Origin: an uncultured Granulicella sp.
GTDB taxonomy: Bacteria > Acidobacteriota > Terriglobia > Terriglobales > Acidobacteriaceae
Direction of reading: 5' to 3'
DNA: 36,330 nucleotides
Assembly (NCBI GenBank): GCA_903932155.1
Contig: CAIZFH010000304.1
Location: 1-36,330, forward strand
Shown here: piece by piece, positions 24,576 to 32,642 of the stretch
How the letters are laid out: each line of letters begins with the position of its first letter
Numbering within the stretch: the first letter of the stretch is position 1
Notes under the pieces: generated by a model
What the model was told of the DNA's origin: nothing
The model's database searches: none
Seen by the model: the letters and a program-made list of their open reading frames with translations, nothing else
Made by a program: the position numbers and the translations under genes

Positions 24576-25616
24576 CTAGTGGGCTGCGTAGAGTGGCGCG
24601 ATGGAGACCACTCCAAGTCCAGTGACAAAAAGGAGGAACATGAGTACAAGCAGCCGATTTACCTTCGCTCCGCCTCCCGCGAACTCGCGCCACACCAGGA
24701 CGCCCCAAAGCGCTCCCACCATGGTTGAGCCTTGCCCGATGGCGTAGCTGATCGCCGGTCCAACCTGCAAAGCTCGCGGCGCGCTGGCGGCTACGAAATT
24801 CGAGAGCGATCCCACGATCCAGACGATGCCGCCGACGATCCCGAGGAAGTGCACCCACCAGTTTCCTCTCAGGTAATCGGCAAATTTCAGTTGCGTACCT
24901 GCGATTGGGTAGCGCATGAAGTAGAGGTTGTAGACAAAGACCGAGGCAAGCACACCCAAGGCAAAGACAAAGCCGACCGCGTATGGACCAAGTCCTCGCG
25001 GTCCCGACTTGCCTATCTCGACCAGAGGGTAAAACATTCCCATCAGAATTCCGCCGATGGCGCTCAACCGGATGCCCTTCCATGTTGCCGCTCGCTTTGT
25101 TGCAGCATCCACCTTGTCTCCGGCGGCGCTCTGGCTGACGGCGTGAGCTCGGTATGCGATGGCGTCTACGATGATGGCAGCTACAACTAGAGCGACACCC
25201 ACGAACAGCAACCATGGATTGCCTTGAGGATTGACAAAGTAGTTCCAGATCACCCCGACCACCAGCGCCAGACCCACGCCGATGGGAAATGCCACTCCCA
25301 TTCCAGCAACGGAAATCGCGCCCACCACCAGAATGTTGGAGAGGTTGTAAATGACACCGCCCGCAAAGCCGCAGAGAAGATTGACGGTGCCTGCGTGCGC
25401 CAGATCGTCCACGAAACGGAGGCCATCCGACCCCCACGTGCCAAAGGTTAGCCCAGCCAGAGCTGCACCTAGAGCCACTCCAATGGAGTAGTCGTAGTAG
25501 AGGAGTTCAAAGCGCCAGCCCTTTGCGATCTTGAGTACGTTGGCCCAGGAGCCCCAGCAGAGCATGGTCAAAATAGTGAGCGCCAATACAAGTCCGTATG
25601 AGTGCGGCAGAATCAT
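24576..25616 (-). CDS. Sugar permease of the drug/metabolite transporter superfamily (GRP-like)
   Basis: This 346-residue inner-membrane protein has about ten hydrophobic helices. The start is ATG 25616, preceded by AAAGGAG five bases upstream; an in-frame start five codons earlier lies before that site. The N-terminus SYGLVLALTILTMLCWGSWA and the glycine-rich NLLCGFAGGVIYNLSNILVV with GVAFPIGVGLALVVGVIWNY resemble glucose/ribose porter and ureide-permease-like members of the DMT superfamily, with a repeated second half (GPAISYAIGQGSTMVGALWG). A cytoplasmic loop around SQSAAGDKVDAATKRA separates the halves. It is first gene of a two-gene operon with the FGGY kinase, which supports a sugar or polyol substrate. 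The substrate itself is unknown. Confidence 0.72.
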   Translation of the reverse strand: MILPHSYGLVLALTILTMLCWGSWANVLKIAKGWRFELLYYDYSIGVALGAALAGLTFGTWGSDGLRFVDDLAHAGTVNLLCGFAGGVIYNLSNILVVGAISVAGMGVAFPIGVGLALVVGVIWNYFVNPQGNPWLLFVGVALVVAAIIVDAIAYRAHAVSQSAAGDKVDAATKRAATWKGIRLSAIGGILMGMFYPLVEIGKSGPRGLGPYAVGFVFALGVLASVFVYNLYFMRYPIAGTQLKFADYLRGNWWVHFLGIVGGIVWIVGSLSNFVAASAPRALQVGPAISYAIGQGSTMVGALWGVLVWREFAGGGAKVNRLLVLMFLLFVTGLGVVSIAPLYAAH

Positions 25617-25810
25617 GAGAACTCCTTTCACTGCCGTGGCTTCGATTTATACAGCTTCGGAAAGTCGTGAGAATAGTACCACCTTGTGCAAGCAGGACAG
25701 TAGGTAAATCCAAGAAACCAGAGGACGGAGGATGACAAGTATCACACTCATTGGAAAACCCCATGCTAGTCTTGAGCGAAATATAACCTGCACTGAGATT
25801 GCGACGAACA

Positions 25811-28516
25811 ATGACAGCTTTAGATCCGAATAGCGCGGATGAGGGGCCAGCCAAAAATGGAGTCCCTGTGGGCGTTATCGCTACAGAAACTCTGCGAGCA
25901 ACGGGTAAATCTATAATTCCGGCAAAAGTTTTTGCAAAAGCGAAGGATCGCAATATCCTGGTTTCACCAGCAGTGCTGGATGCGGCAACGAAGGACGGCG
26001 ATGGATTACTTCACTCCCTGCATACGACCTCCGAAGGTCTGACGCAGACGGAGGCCGAGGCGAGAGCGCGCAGCATAGGGCCAAACGAGGTAGCACAGGA
26101 GCGGTCTCGCGGCTGGTTCATACGCCTGTTGATCATTGTGCGCAACCCGCTGGTGATTCTGTTGGCTGTGCTCTCGTCGATCTCATACGCCACTGGCGAC
26201 TTGCGCGCCGGAACCGTGATGGCGTGCATGATAATACTCAGCGTTTCGCTAAGATTCATTCAGGAAGCGCGCGCGGATGCGGCAGCAGAAAAGCTGAAGG
26301 CCATGATCCATATAGCCGCGACGGTACTGCGCGATGGCAGCGCAAGAGAGATTCCGCTGCGTGATCTAGTCCCTGGAGATGTGGTCAAGCTTTCGGCTGG
26401 CGACATGATCCCCGGTGACGTGCGGCTGCTCACCACGAAGGACCTGTTTGTCAGCCAGGGAACACTAACCGGCGAATCGCTGCCTGTCGAGAAGTTTCAC
26501 GATCCCGTACAGCAAGCCTCTAGCTCGCCGACTGAGCTAAAGAACATCTGCTTTTTGGGAACAAGCGTGCAAAGCGGCACGGCCACTGCGGTGGTGGTTG
26601 TGACTGGAATTAGCACATACCTCGGCAGCATGGCAGGGTCGATCACGGAGGAGGAGCCGCCGACCAGCTTCGACCGCGGGCTGAGCCGCTTTACCTGGCT
26701 GATGATCCAATTGATGGCGGTGATGGTGCCGTTGGTCTTCCTCATCAACGGCTTCACCAAGCACGATTGGAAGAGCGCCTTCTTCTTCGCAATGGCGGTG
26801 GCCGTGGGGTTGACACCAGAGATGCTGCCCATGATTGTCTCTGTGTGTCTTGCTAAGGGTGCAATCGCGATGTGCCGCAAGAAGGTGATTGTCAAGCGGC
26901 TGAACGCGATCCAGAACTTCGGTGGCATGGACGTGCTATGTACCGACAAGACCGGAACGCTGACCGAAGACCGCGTGGTGCTACAGCGGCACTGCAACGT
27001 GGCGGGACGTGAGACCGACGAGGTGCTGCTGGACGGTTACCTTATCAGCCACTTCCAGACCGGGCTGAAGAACCTGCTGGACACGGCGATCCTGAACAGC
27101 TCGGATTTTCATCAGCAGGAGCTGGTTGAAAAATTCAAAAAGCTGGACGAGATTCCCTTTGATTTCACACGCCGCATGATGTCGGTGCTGGTGGAAGATC
27201 CCGACGGGCATGCAATTCTGCTGACCAAGGGCGCGCCAGAGGAAATCTTCCACCAGTGCACGCAGTTCGAACTTGATGGCAAGCTCTCGTCGATGGATCC
27301 AGCGCTGATTCAGGGGTTGAAGGATGAGTACGCAAGCCTCAGCGGAGACGGCTTTCGGGTTCTGGCTGTGGCGAAGAAGGACCTCGATGGAAAAAAGATC
27401 TGCTCCAAAGAGGACGAGCACGATCTGATTCTTAAAGGCTATGTCGCATTTCTCGACCCTCCTAAACCGAGCGCGGCAACCGCAATTGACTCGCTGCATA
27501 AGCATGGTGTGGGCGTAAAGATTCTTACCGGCGATAACGACTTGATCAGCCGCAAGGTGTGTTGCGACGTGGGACTGGCGCCTGACCCCATGCTTCTGGG
27601 TGACGACGTAGAGAAGATGTCAGATGCCGAACTGGCGGAGGCGGCGGATAAGACAACGCTCTTTGCGCGCCTCTCGCCGGCTCACAAGCAGCGGATAGTT
27701 CGCGCGTTGCAGGGCAAAGGACACGTTGTCGGATTCATGGGAGACGGGATCAACGACGCGCCTGCGTTGCACGCCGCGGACATCGGCATCTCGGTGGATA
27801 CGGCGGTGGACATTGCCAAAGAGTCGGCGGACCTGATTCTGCTGGAGAAGAACCTCAATGTGCTGGAAGGCGGTGTGATCGAAGGACGAAAGGTCTTCGC
27901 CAACATTCTCAAATATATTCGCATGGGCGCCAGTTCTAACTTTGGCAATATGTTCAGCGTTCTGGGAGCAAGCGCGTTTCTGCCGTTCATTCCGATGGCC
28001 CCGATCCAGATTCTGACCAATAACATGCTCTACGATGTTTCGCAGATTCCGATACCCACCGATGCAGTGGACGAAGATCTAGTGGCAAAGCCACGGCCAT
28101 GGAACATCGATGAGATCAGGCGGTTCATCCTGTTTGTAGGTCCAATCAGCTCGATCTTCGACTACACGACCTTCTTCGTGATGCTCACTTTGTTCAAATG
28201 TTGGCATCCACCCAACGCCTCTTTGTTTCAGACGGGTTGGTTCGTCGAGTCGCTAATGACGCAGACGCTGATCATCCACATCATCCGCACCAACAAGATT
28301 CCGTTCCTGCAGAGCCGCGCTAGCTGGTCGCTGACTCTGACGACGATTGCCGTCATGGCCTTTGGATCGTGGCTCCCTTTCTCTCCGTTGGCATCTTCGC
28401 TAGGTCTGGTGCATCTGCCGGTACTTTATTGGCCAATTCTGCTGCTAACGCTGCTTGCCTATGCTGGCCTAACGCAAACAGTGAAGGTCTGGTTGTTATG
28501 GAAGAGATGGATATAG
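25811..28516 (+). CDS. mgtA: Magnesium-importing P-type ATPase (MgtA/MgtB type)
   Basis: This 901-residue P-type ATPase of the P3B group would import Mg2+ at the expense of ATP. The actuator domain has GTLTGESLPVEK, the phosphorylation site is CTDKTGTLTEDRV with D379, the nucleotide-binding region includes FDFTRRMMSVLVED and LLTKGAPEEIFHQC, and the hinge has VGFMGDGINDAPAL. The membrane segments after the hinge (GASSNFGNMFSVLGASAFLP and ILTNNMLYDVSQIPIPTDAV) are typical of MgtA rather than Ca2+ or K+ pumps. ATG 25811 is chosen; a TTG at 25799 would add four residues, and neither has a strong ribosome site. The 194-bp gap to the divergent transporter is too short for the long mgtA leader of enterobacteria and shows no riboswitch I recognise. 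Confidence 0.88.
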   Translation: MTALDPNSADEGPAKNGVPVGVIATETLRATGKSIIPAKVFAKAKDRNILVSPAVLDAATKDGDGLLHSLHTTSEGLTQTEAEARARSIGPNEVAQERSRGWFIRLLIIVRNPLVILLAVLSSISYATGDLRAGTVMACMIILSVSLRFIQEARADAAAEKLKAMIHIAATVLRDGSAREIPLRDLVPGDVVKLSAGDMIPGDVRLLTTKDLFVSQGTLTGESLPVEKFHDPVQQASSSPTELKNICFLGTSVQSGTATAVVVVTGISTYLGSMAGSITEEEPPTSFDRGLSRFTWLMIQLMAVMVPLVFLINGFTKHDWKSAFFFAMAVAVGLTPEMLPMIVSVCLAKGAIAMCRKKVIVKRLNAIQNFGGMDVLCTDKTGTLTEDRVVLQRHCNVAGRETDEVLLDGYLISHFQTGLKNLLDTAILNSSDFHQQELVEKFKKLDEIPFDFTRRMMSVLVEDPDGHAILLTKGAPEEIFHQCTQFELDGKLSSMDPALIQGLKDEYASLSGDGFRVLAVAKKDLDGKKICSKEDEHDLILKGYVAFLDPPKPSAATAIDSLHKHGVGVKILTGDNDLISRKVCCDVGLAPDPMLLGDDVEKMSDAELAEAADKTTLFARLSPAHKQRIVRALQGKGHVVGFMGDGINDAPALHAADIGISVDTAVDIAKESADLILLEKNLNVLEGGVIEGRKVFANILKYIRMGASSNFGNMFSVLGASAFLPFIPMAPIQILTNNMLYDVSQIPIPTDAVDEDLVAKPRPWNIDEIRRFILFVGPISSIFDYTTFFVMLTLFKCWHPPNASLFQTGWFVESLMTQTLIIHIIRTNKIPFLQSRASWSLTLTTIAVMAFGSWLPFSPLASSLGLVHLPVLYWPILLLTLLAYAGLTQTVKVWLLWKRWI

Positions 28517-28696
28517 TCCACATGTCTCTGTAATCCCATATGTAATCGTGAGCCGGGGTGATAGTAGACGCGATGCGAAAACTGCAAATCAACCAGCAAG
28601 AATCACAGATAAGTCACGAAATTGGTTGCGTTGCCCAACGAATCAAGTTGACGCTACACCCAACAGTGCCAACTAAGCTTTGTAATCGATGCTTTA

Positions 28697-28785
28697 TGGT
28701 GCCCGGAGGGAGACTTGAACTCCCACGACCGGTTAAGGTCTGCGGATTTTAAGTCCGCTGTGTCTGCCGATTCCACCATCCGGGC
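28697..28785 (-). tRNA. tRNA-Leu (anticodon UAA)
   Basis: On the minus strand the gene starts GCCCGGATGGTGGAATCGGC and ends with the acceptor complement CCGGGC, discriminator A and an encoded CCA. The anticodon arm is GCGGA-CTTAAAA-TCCGC, giving UAA. A long variable arm (CAGACCTTAACCGGTCG region) marks it as a class II leucine tRNA, and the T arm has GGGAG-TTCAAGT-CTCCC. Length is 89 nt with CCA. The 180 bp between it and mgtA show nothing further. Confidence 0.95.
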
Positions 28786-28887
28786 GTTGGGGTTTCCTTC
28801 CACATCGTAACCTACGCACGCGACGAATGAGCGACCCGAGGGAGTCTTTGTCTGAGGGGATCGAAGGGTCTTCTTCCCAGGTGGTAT

Positions 28888-31323
28888 CTAACGAGCCGGA
28901 TATAGCGCACGATACATCTCGCGGTTACGAAGGATGGCCTGAACGTACTCGCGTGTCTCGGAGTAGGGGATCGACTCGACAAACTCAGGGACGTCCTTGT
29001 AGTCGTTGCTGGCGAGCCACTGGCGGACCGGCGTATCTCCTGCATTGTAAGCAGCGAGTGCGTACTCCACTTGGCCTCCATAGCGGTCGATCGCCTGCTT
29101 CAGATTAATCGTGCCCAACTCGAGGTTGATGGTTGGGTCCAGCAGTTGGCTGGTCGTGAATCCCTTGAGCCCATGCTTCTTGGCCAGCGATTTCCCCACT
29201 GACGGAAGCAATTGCATAAGGCCATACGCATTTGCAGGGCTTACGGCACCGGCGTTGAATTCCGACTCCTGCCGGATCAACGAAGCTACCAAATAGGGAT
29301 CGAGGCCATTGCTCCCCGCGTCCGCCACCAGTTCCTTCCAGTACGGCTGGGGGAAGAGGAGCTGCCAGTAGATTGCGGGTACCTGATTCATAGGCATGGT
29401 GAAGAACGAAATCCCGCTGTGCTTCATGGATTGCAGAGCACGAGTGTACTCACCGTAGGAGACGTAGATTTCGGCCTGCGCCAGCGCGCCCCACTCGTCC
29501 GAAGAGGTGCCGGCGTGGATCTCTGGTCCGATGTACTCGTTGAGCGCGGCATTGGCGAGCAGACGCGCTTTGATGAGGTGGGTGTCATTCTCCGGCAACT
29601 CGCCGGTCAAATCCGGATGCGTTCCCCTGTTAGCTGCATTCAGTGCATGGGTCGGCGATGTGGCGGGCTGCGCGCCCAGCACGGTAAGGCGCTGTAGTGC
29701 GAGATTCGCATAGTAGTAGTCGGGGAAGAGGTCGGCCAGTCTACGATAGTAGTTCACAGCCTGGGGAAAATTATGTTCCTCGTCCTCGTAGATACGACCA
29801 CGCCAGTAGAGTGCGTCTGGAATCTCAATGCCGCCAGCGTATTGTTCGATTTGCTCGTCCATAAGGCGCGCCGCTTCGACATAGTTGCGCGTACGGTAGT
29901 TCATCCATGCCGCGCGCCAATGCGCTGATGGCGCATAGGTGCTGTTTGGAAAGAGCTTGACCAGGGTGGAATAGTGATAGATTGCCTGTCCAGGGTCGTG
30001 CTTGAGAAGATACATGTTGCCGCCAGAGTAAAGTGCCTCTTCCAGCCAGCGACTGCTTGGATAACGCTCCACCAACTGGGCGATGAGAGCATCGTGGCCA
30101 GCGCGGTCGTCCTCGTCTCGCGAGAGTTCGGCCAACATGTAGAGCTTGAGTGCTGCGGTGTCGTCGTTGGTGTCGGGTAGTTTTTCGATATCTCGCCGGC
30201 TCAACTGTTTCAACTTGAACTCGCAGAGTGCAGCATAGAGGGACAGCGCATCGCGGTCGGCTGGACTGAGTTGGGGATTATTTTTTCCGATGGCGCTATA
30301 CTCCGCGCCTGCCTCCCCATATCGTTTGGCGTTGAACAGCGCATCGGCGTGAGTTTTACGCTCAGCGGCGCTCAGCGGCGCTCCGATGGCCTGCAACTGC
30401 GCGGCAGACTGCGATGCCTCATACACAAATGGCTGGGCTGTATAGATGGCACGGAAGATGGGCGCAGCGTGAGTGCTGTCCCCTGCCAGTTGATAGGCTC
30501 GTGCCAGGGCGTAGCGGAAGTTCACCGGTTGCGATTGCGGCGAATTGACGAGCGGCGTAAGCACCTGCAGTGCGCCCTGCGCATCGTTCTGCTGCAGGTG
30601 CGCGCTGGCCAGAAGCACGGGTGCGGTTGCGGCAAAGATGCTATCCGGATAATGATCGGCGAAGTGGTCGAGTAGAGAATATGAATCGCCTGCATGGCCA
30701 GACTGAATGGCCGCCTGTGCGCCTAGATAGTCCGCGTAGTCGTCCAGAGCGTTGCCGGACCGCTTGGCCTGATTGAAGTTGCTGATTGCATCGGTGTAGC
30801 GATGATCCTGCATATATGCGTGCCCAAGGGCAAGATAGGCCGCTGCTGCGCCCTCGCCGGGATGGATCTGCGCGTAGTGCAATACGCCAGTGAAGGCAGC
30901 GGTTGAAGCGGAGGTAGCAAGCTGCTGAGCCATGGGCCGCAACTGCTCGGAGGCCAGAAATGCCTTGGTGAGCTTGATGCTGCGCGCAGTCGGCTGCTTG
31001 TAGTGCGCTCGCCTGCGGGCAGCGGGCTTCGCCGTCTTTGACTTTGATGAAGCGGTTGCGGTTACTTTCTTGTGGTCACTGGTGGCATTGACCGAGTGCT
31101 GCGTTGAGTTGGCCGTAGCTTTCTTCTGGGAGGCATGCTTCGCAGCGGGTTTGTTTGTTGCCGAGACTGAAACAGCGGGCTTAGCCATCTTCTTAGCGGC
31201 TAGCGTAGGCGATGCAGCGCTTGCGCCAGGTGCAGCAGAAGGCTGTGCCAGCAGGCCGCCCCAGGGCAACAGCAGACAAGTCGAAATTACAGCCACTCTA
31301 TATAAGCTTCTACTGTCCAGCAT
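28888..31323 (-). CDS. Exported lytic murein transglycosylase with TPR region
   Basis: This enzyme cleaves the glycan strands of peptidoglycan to form 1,6-anhydromuramyl ends. From ATG 31323 (GGAG nine bases upstream) it has 811 residues. A signal peptide (SLYRVAVISTCLLLPWGGLL) is followed by a low-complexity Ala/Lys/Thr/Ser linker to about residue 115. A long tetratricopeptide-type helical region follows, with units such as YADYLGAQAAIQSGHAGDSY and RYTDAISNFNQA, comparable to the ring domain of Slt70. The C-terminal catalytic domain has SLIRQESEFNAGAVSPANAY with catalytic E686, GLMQLLPSVG and ALAAYNAGDTPVRQWL. An upstream in-frame start at 31395 would place residues before the signal and is less likely. 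The basic linker may bind cell wall or DNA. It stands alone, divergent from the sigma-factor gene. Confidence 0.88.
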   Translation of the reverse strand: MLDSRSLYRVAVISTCLLLPWGGLLAQPSAAPGASAASPTLAAKKMAKPAVSVSATNKPAAKHASQKKATANSTQHSVNATSDHKKVTATASSKSKTAKPAARRRAHYKQPTARSIKLTKAFLASEQLRPMAQQLATSASTAAFTGVLHYAQIHPGEGAAAAYLALGHAYMQDHRYTDAISNFNQAKRSGNALDDYADYLGAQAAIQSGHAGDSYSLLDHFADHYPDSIFAATAPVLLASAHLQQNDAQGALQVLTPLVNSPQSQPVNFRYALARAYQLAGDSTHAAPIFRAIYTAQPFVYEASQSAAQLQAIGAPLSAAERKTHADALFNAKRYGEAGAEYSAIGKNNPQLSPADRDALSLYAALCEFKLKQLSRRDIEKLPDTNDDTAALKLYMLAELSRDEDDRAGHDALIAQLVERYPSSRWLEEALYSGGNMYLLKHDPGQAIYHYSTLVKLFPNSTYAPSAHWRAAWMNYRTRNYVEAARLMDEQIEQYAGGIEIPDALYWRGRIYEDEEHNFPQAVNYYRRLADLFPDYYYANLALQRLTVLGAQPATSPTHALNAANRGTHPDLTGELPENDTHLIKARLLANAALNEYIGPEIHAGTSSDEWGALAQAEIYVSYGEYTRALQSMKHSGISFFTMPMNQVPAIYWQLLFPQPYWKELVADAGSNGLDPYLVASLIRQESEFNAGAVSPANAYGLMQLLPSVGKSLAKKHGLKGFTTSQLLDPTINLELGTINLKQAIDRYGGQVEYALAAYNAGDTPVRQWLASNDYKDVPEFVESIPYSETREYVQAILRNREMYRALYPAR

Positions 31324-31697
31324 TGCTTTACGCTCCAACCATGCGCTACCCATCAAAATACGGCGTGCGATGCTCCCCGGCATCGAACCCGTCAAAGCTT
31401 ACACTTCAACTCTAAGCTGCGTTCCGCCCTTCTTGCGAGGCATGCTCAAGGATGAACCACCTCAGGCACATCTGATTTTCACGTTTTGGAGCATCGATCG
31501 CGAGGAACGAAAGGGAAGAGGCGCGCGTTTTGGCATGCCTAATTCCGTTTCTTTCCTCCCAAAAGCAATGTCCCATTGCCCGCAACATGGCAGCGCATTT
31601 ACACTTGTTCCAGTTGCGGAGCCTGTGCCCGCTCGTACTCCGATCCAGCAATACGTAGGCAGTATTGATTTAGACGGTACAATTGCAACTTTTATAT
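31324..31697. other. Divergent intergenic region, transglycosylase / ECF sigma factor
   Basis: These 374 bp separate two divergent starts. I see no supportable gene, repeat or RNA. A candidate promoter for the sigma factor is TAGGCA (31656-31661) and TACAAT (31678-31683) with a 16-bp spacer, giving a very short leader before ATG 31698; this is weak evidence. Some open frames cross the region but lack ribosome sites and family resemblance. Confidence 0.4.
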
Positions 31698-32324
31698 ATG
31701 CCAGCCATCCAATCACCAGCCACGGAAGAGATTCACCCCGACGTTGCGCTGGTAGCGCGCGCCAAGCAGGGTGACACGGCGGCGTTTGAGCAATTGGTAC
31801 GGCAGTACGAACGACAAATATTCAGGGTAGCGCATCACATCACTCAAAACCGCGAAGACGCGGAAGATATCACGCAGGACGCATTCTTCAAGGCCTACGA
31901 GAAGCTAGACCAGTTTCAGGGCAACTCCAAGTTTTCCACCTGGCTGGTACGCATTGCCGTGAATGAAAGCCTGATGCGTCTGCGCAAGCGTAAGACTAGC
32001 AAGACCGTTTCCATGGACGAAGACGTGCAGACGGAAGACGGCTCCATTCCGCGCGATTTTGCCGAATGGAGACCAAACCCGGAGCAGCTATATGGTCAAA
32101 GTGAACTCGGCGAAATTCTGCGTAAGACCATCCAGGGACTTCCTCCAGGATTCCGTACGGTATTTACCCTGCGGGACGTGGAGAATCTTTCGACCGAAGA
32201 GACGGCGGAGGCACTCGGCTTGAGCGTTCCAGCGGTTAAATCGAGATTACTGCGCGCACGGTTGCAATTGCGCGAGCGGCTAAGCCGCTACTTCCGACAG
32301 ACGAATGAGGGGGCGAGGGCGTGA
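31698..32324 (+). CDS. ECF-type RNA polymerase sigma factor
   Basis: This 208-residue sigma-70 family protein of the extracytoplasmic-function group contains only regions 2 and 4. Region 2 runs over AFEQLVRQYERQIFRVAHHI, DAEDITQDAFFKAYEKLDQF and KFSTWLVRIAVNESLMRLRK. Region 4 has GLPPGFRTVFTLRDVENLST and the helix-turn-helix EETAEALGLSVPAVKSRLLR. It resembles the RpoE-like subgroup. I take ATG 31698; a TTG at 31683 adds five residues. Its last codon and stop overlap the GTG of the anti-sigma gene (GTGA at 32321-32324), giving the classic sigma/anti-sigma pair. Its regulon cannot be read here; the secreted hydrolase 83 bp beyond the anti-sigma gene might be a target or merely a neighbour. Confidence 0.92.
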   Translation: MPAIQSPATEEIHPDVALVARAKQGDTAAFEQLVRQYERQIFRVAHHITQNREDAEDITQDAFFKAYEKLDQFQGNSKFSTWLVRIAVNESLMRLRKRKTSKTVSMDEDVQTEDGSIPRDFAEWRPNPEQLYGQSELGEILRKTIQGLPPGFRTVFTLRDVENLSTEETAEALGLSVPAVKSRLLRARLQLRERLSRYFRQTNEGARA

Positions 32325-32560
32325 CCTGCACCGAGTTTCTGAGCAAGCTGGATGACTACTTCGACGGACAGATGGACGCCGACCTCATCACCGAGGTCAG
32401 GGTGCATGTGAAGAAGTGCAGCCACTGCGAGGTGGTGATGGACACCACTCGCAAGACGATTGCCATCTATCGCGAGAACGAAGTCTACGAGTTTCCGGAT
32501 GATCTGCGTGAACGCCTGCATGCGGCGATCATGAAGAAGTGCACCAAAGCAAGTGCCTGA
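32321..32560 (+). CDS. Small zinc-finger anti-sigma factor
   Basis: This 79-residue soluble protein has the ZAS arrangement: MTCTEFLSKLDDYFDGQMDA with an early Cys, then HVKKCSHCEVV giving H-x3-C-x2-C. No transmembrane helix follows, so it would be a cytoplasmic anti-sigma factor that releases sigma on oxidation or a partner signal, as in RsrA-type proteins. The GTG start overlaps the sigma-factor stop by four bases, implying coupled translation and matched amounts. The C-terminal part (DDLRERLHAAIMKKCTKASA) is amphipathic. The length suits a minimal zf-HC2 protein. The role is inferred from motif and position together. Confidence 0.85.
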   Translation: MTCTEFLSKLDDYFDGQMDADLITEVRVHVKKCSHCEVVMDTTRKTIAIYRENEVYEFPDDLRERLHAAIMKKCTKASA

Positions 32561-32642
32561 ACCTGGGTTCGACATTCCTTCAGCGGCTCAAGCCATTTTG
32601 CGAATGCTACGCGCTTCAGCAAGCTCCAACGATGAGGTTTTT

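Noticed and set aside
25632-25810. Mg2+-sensing leader or riboswitch before mgtA
   Set aside because: The gap is short, shared with a divergent gene, and I see no nested hairpins or leader peptide like those of known mgtA leaders.
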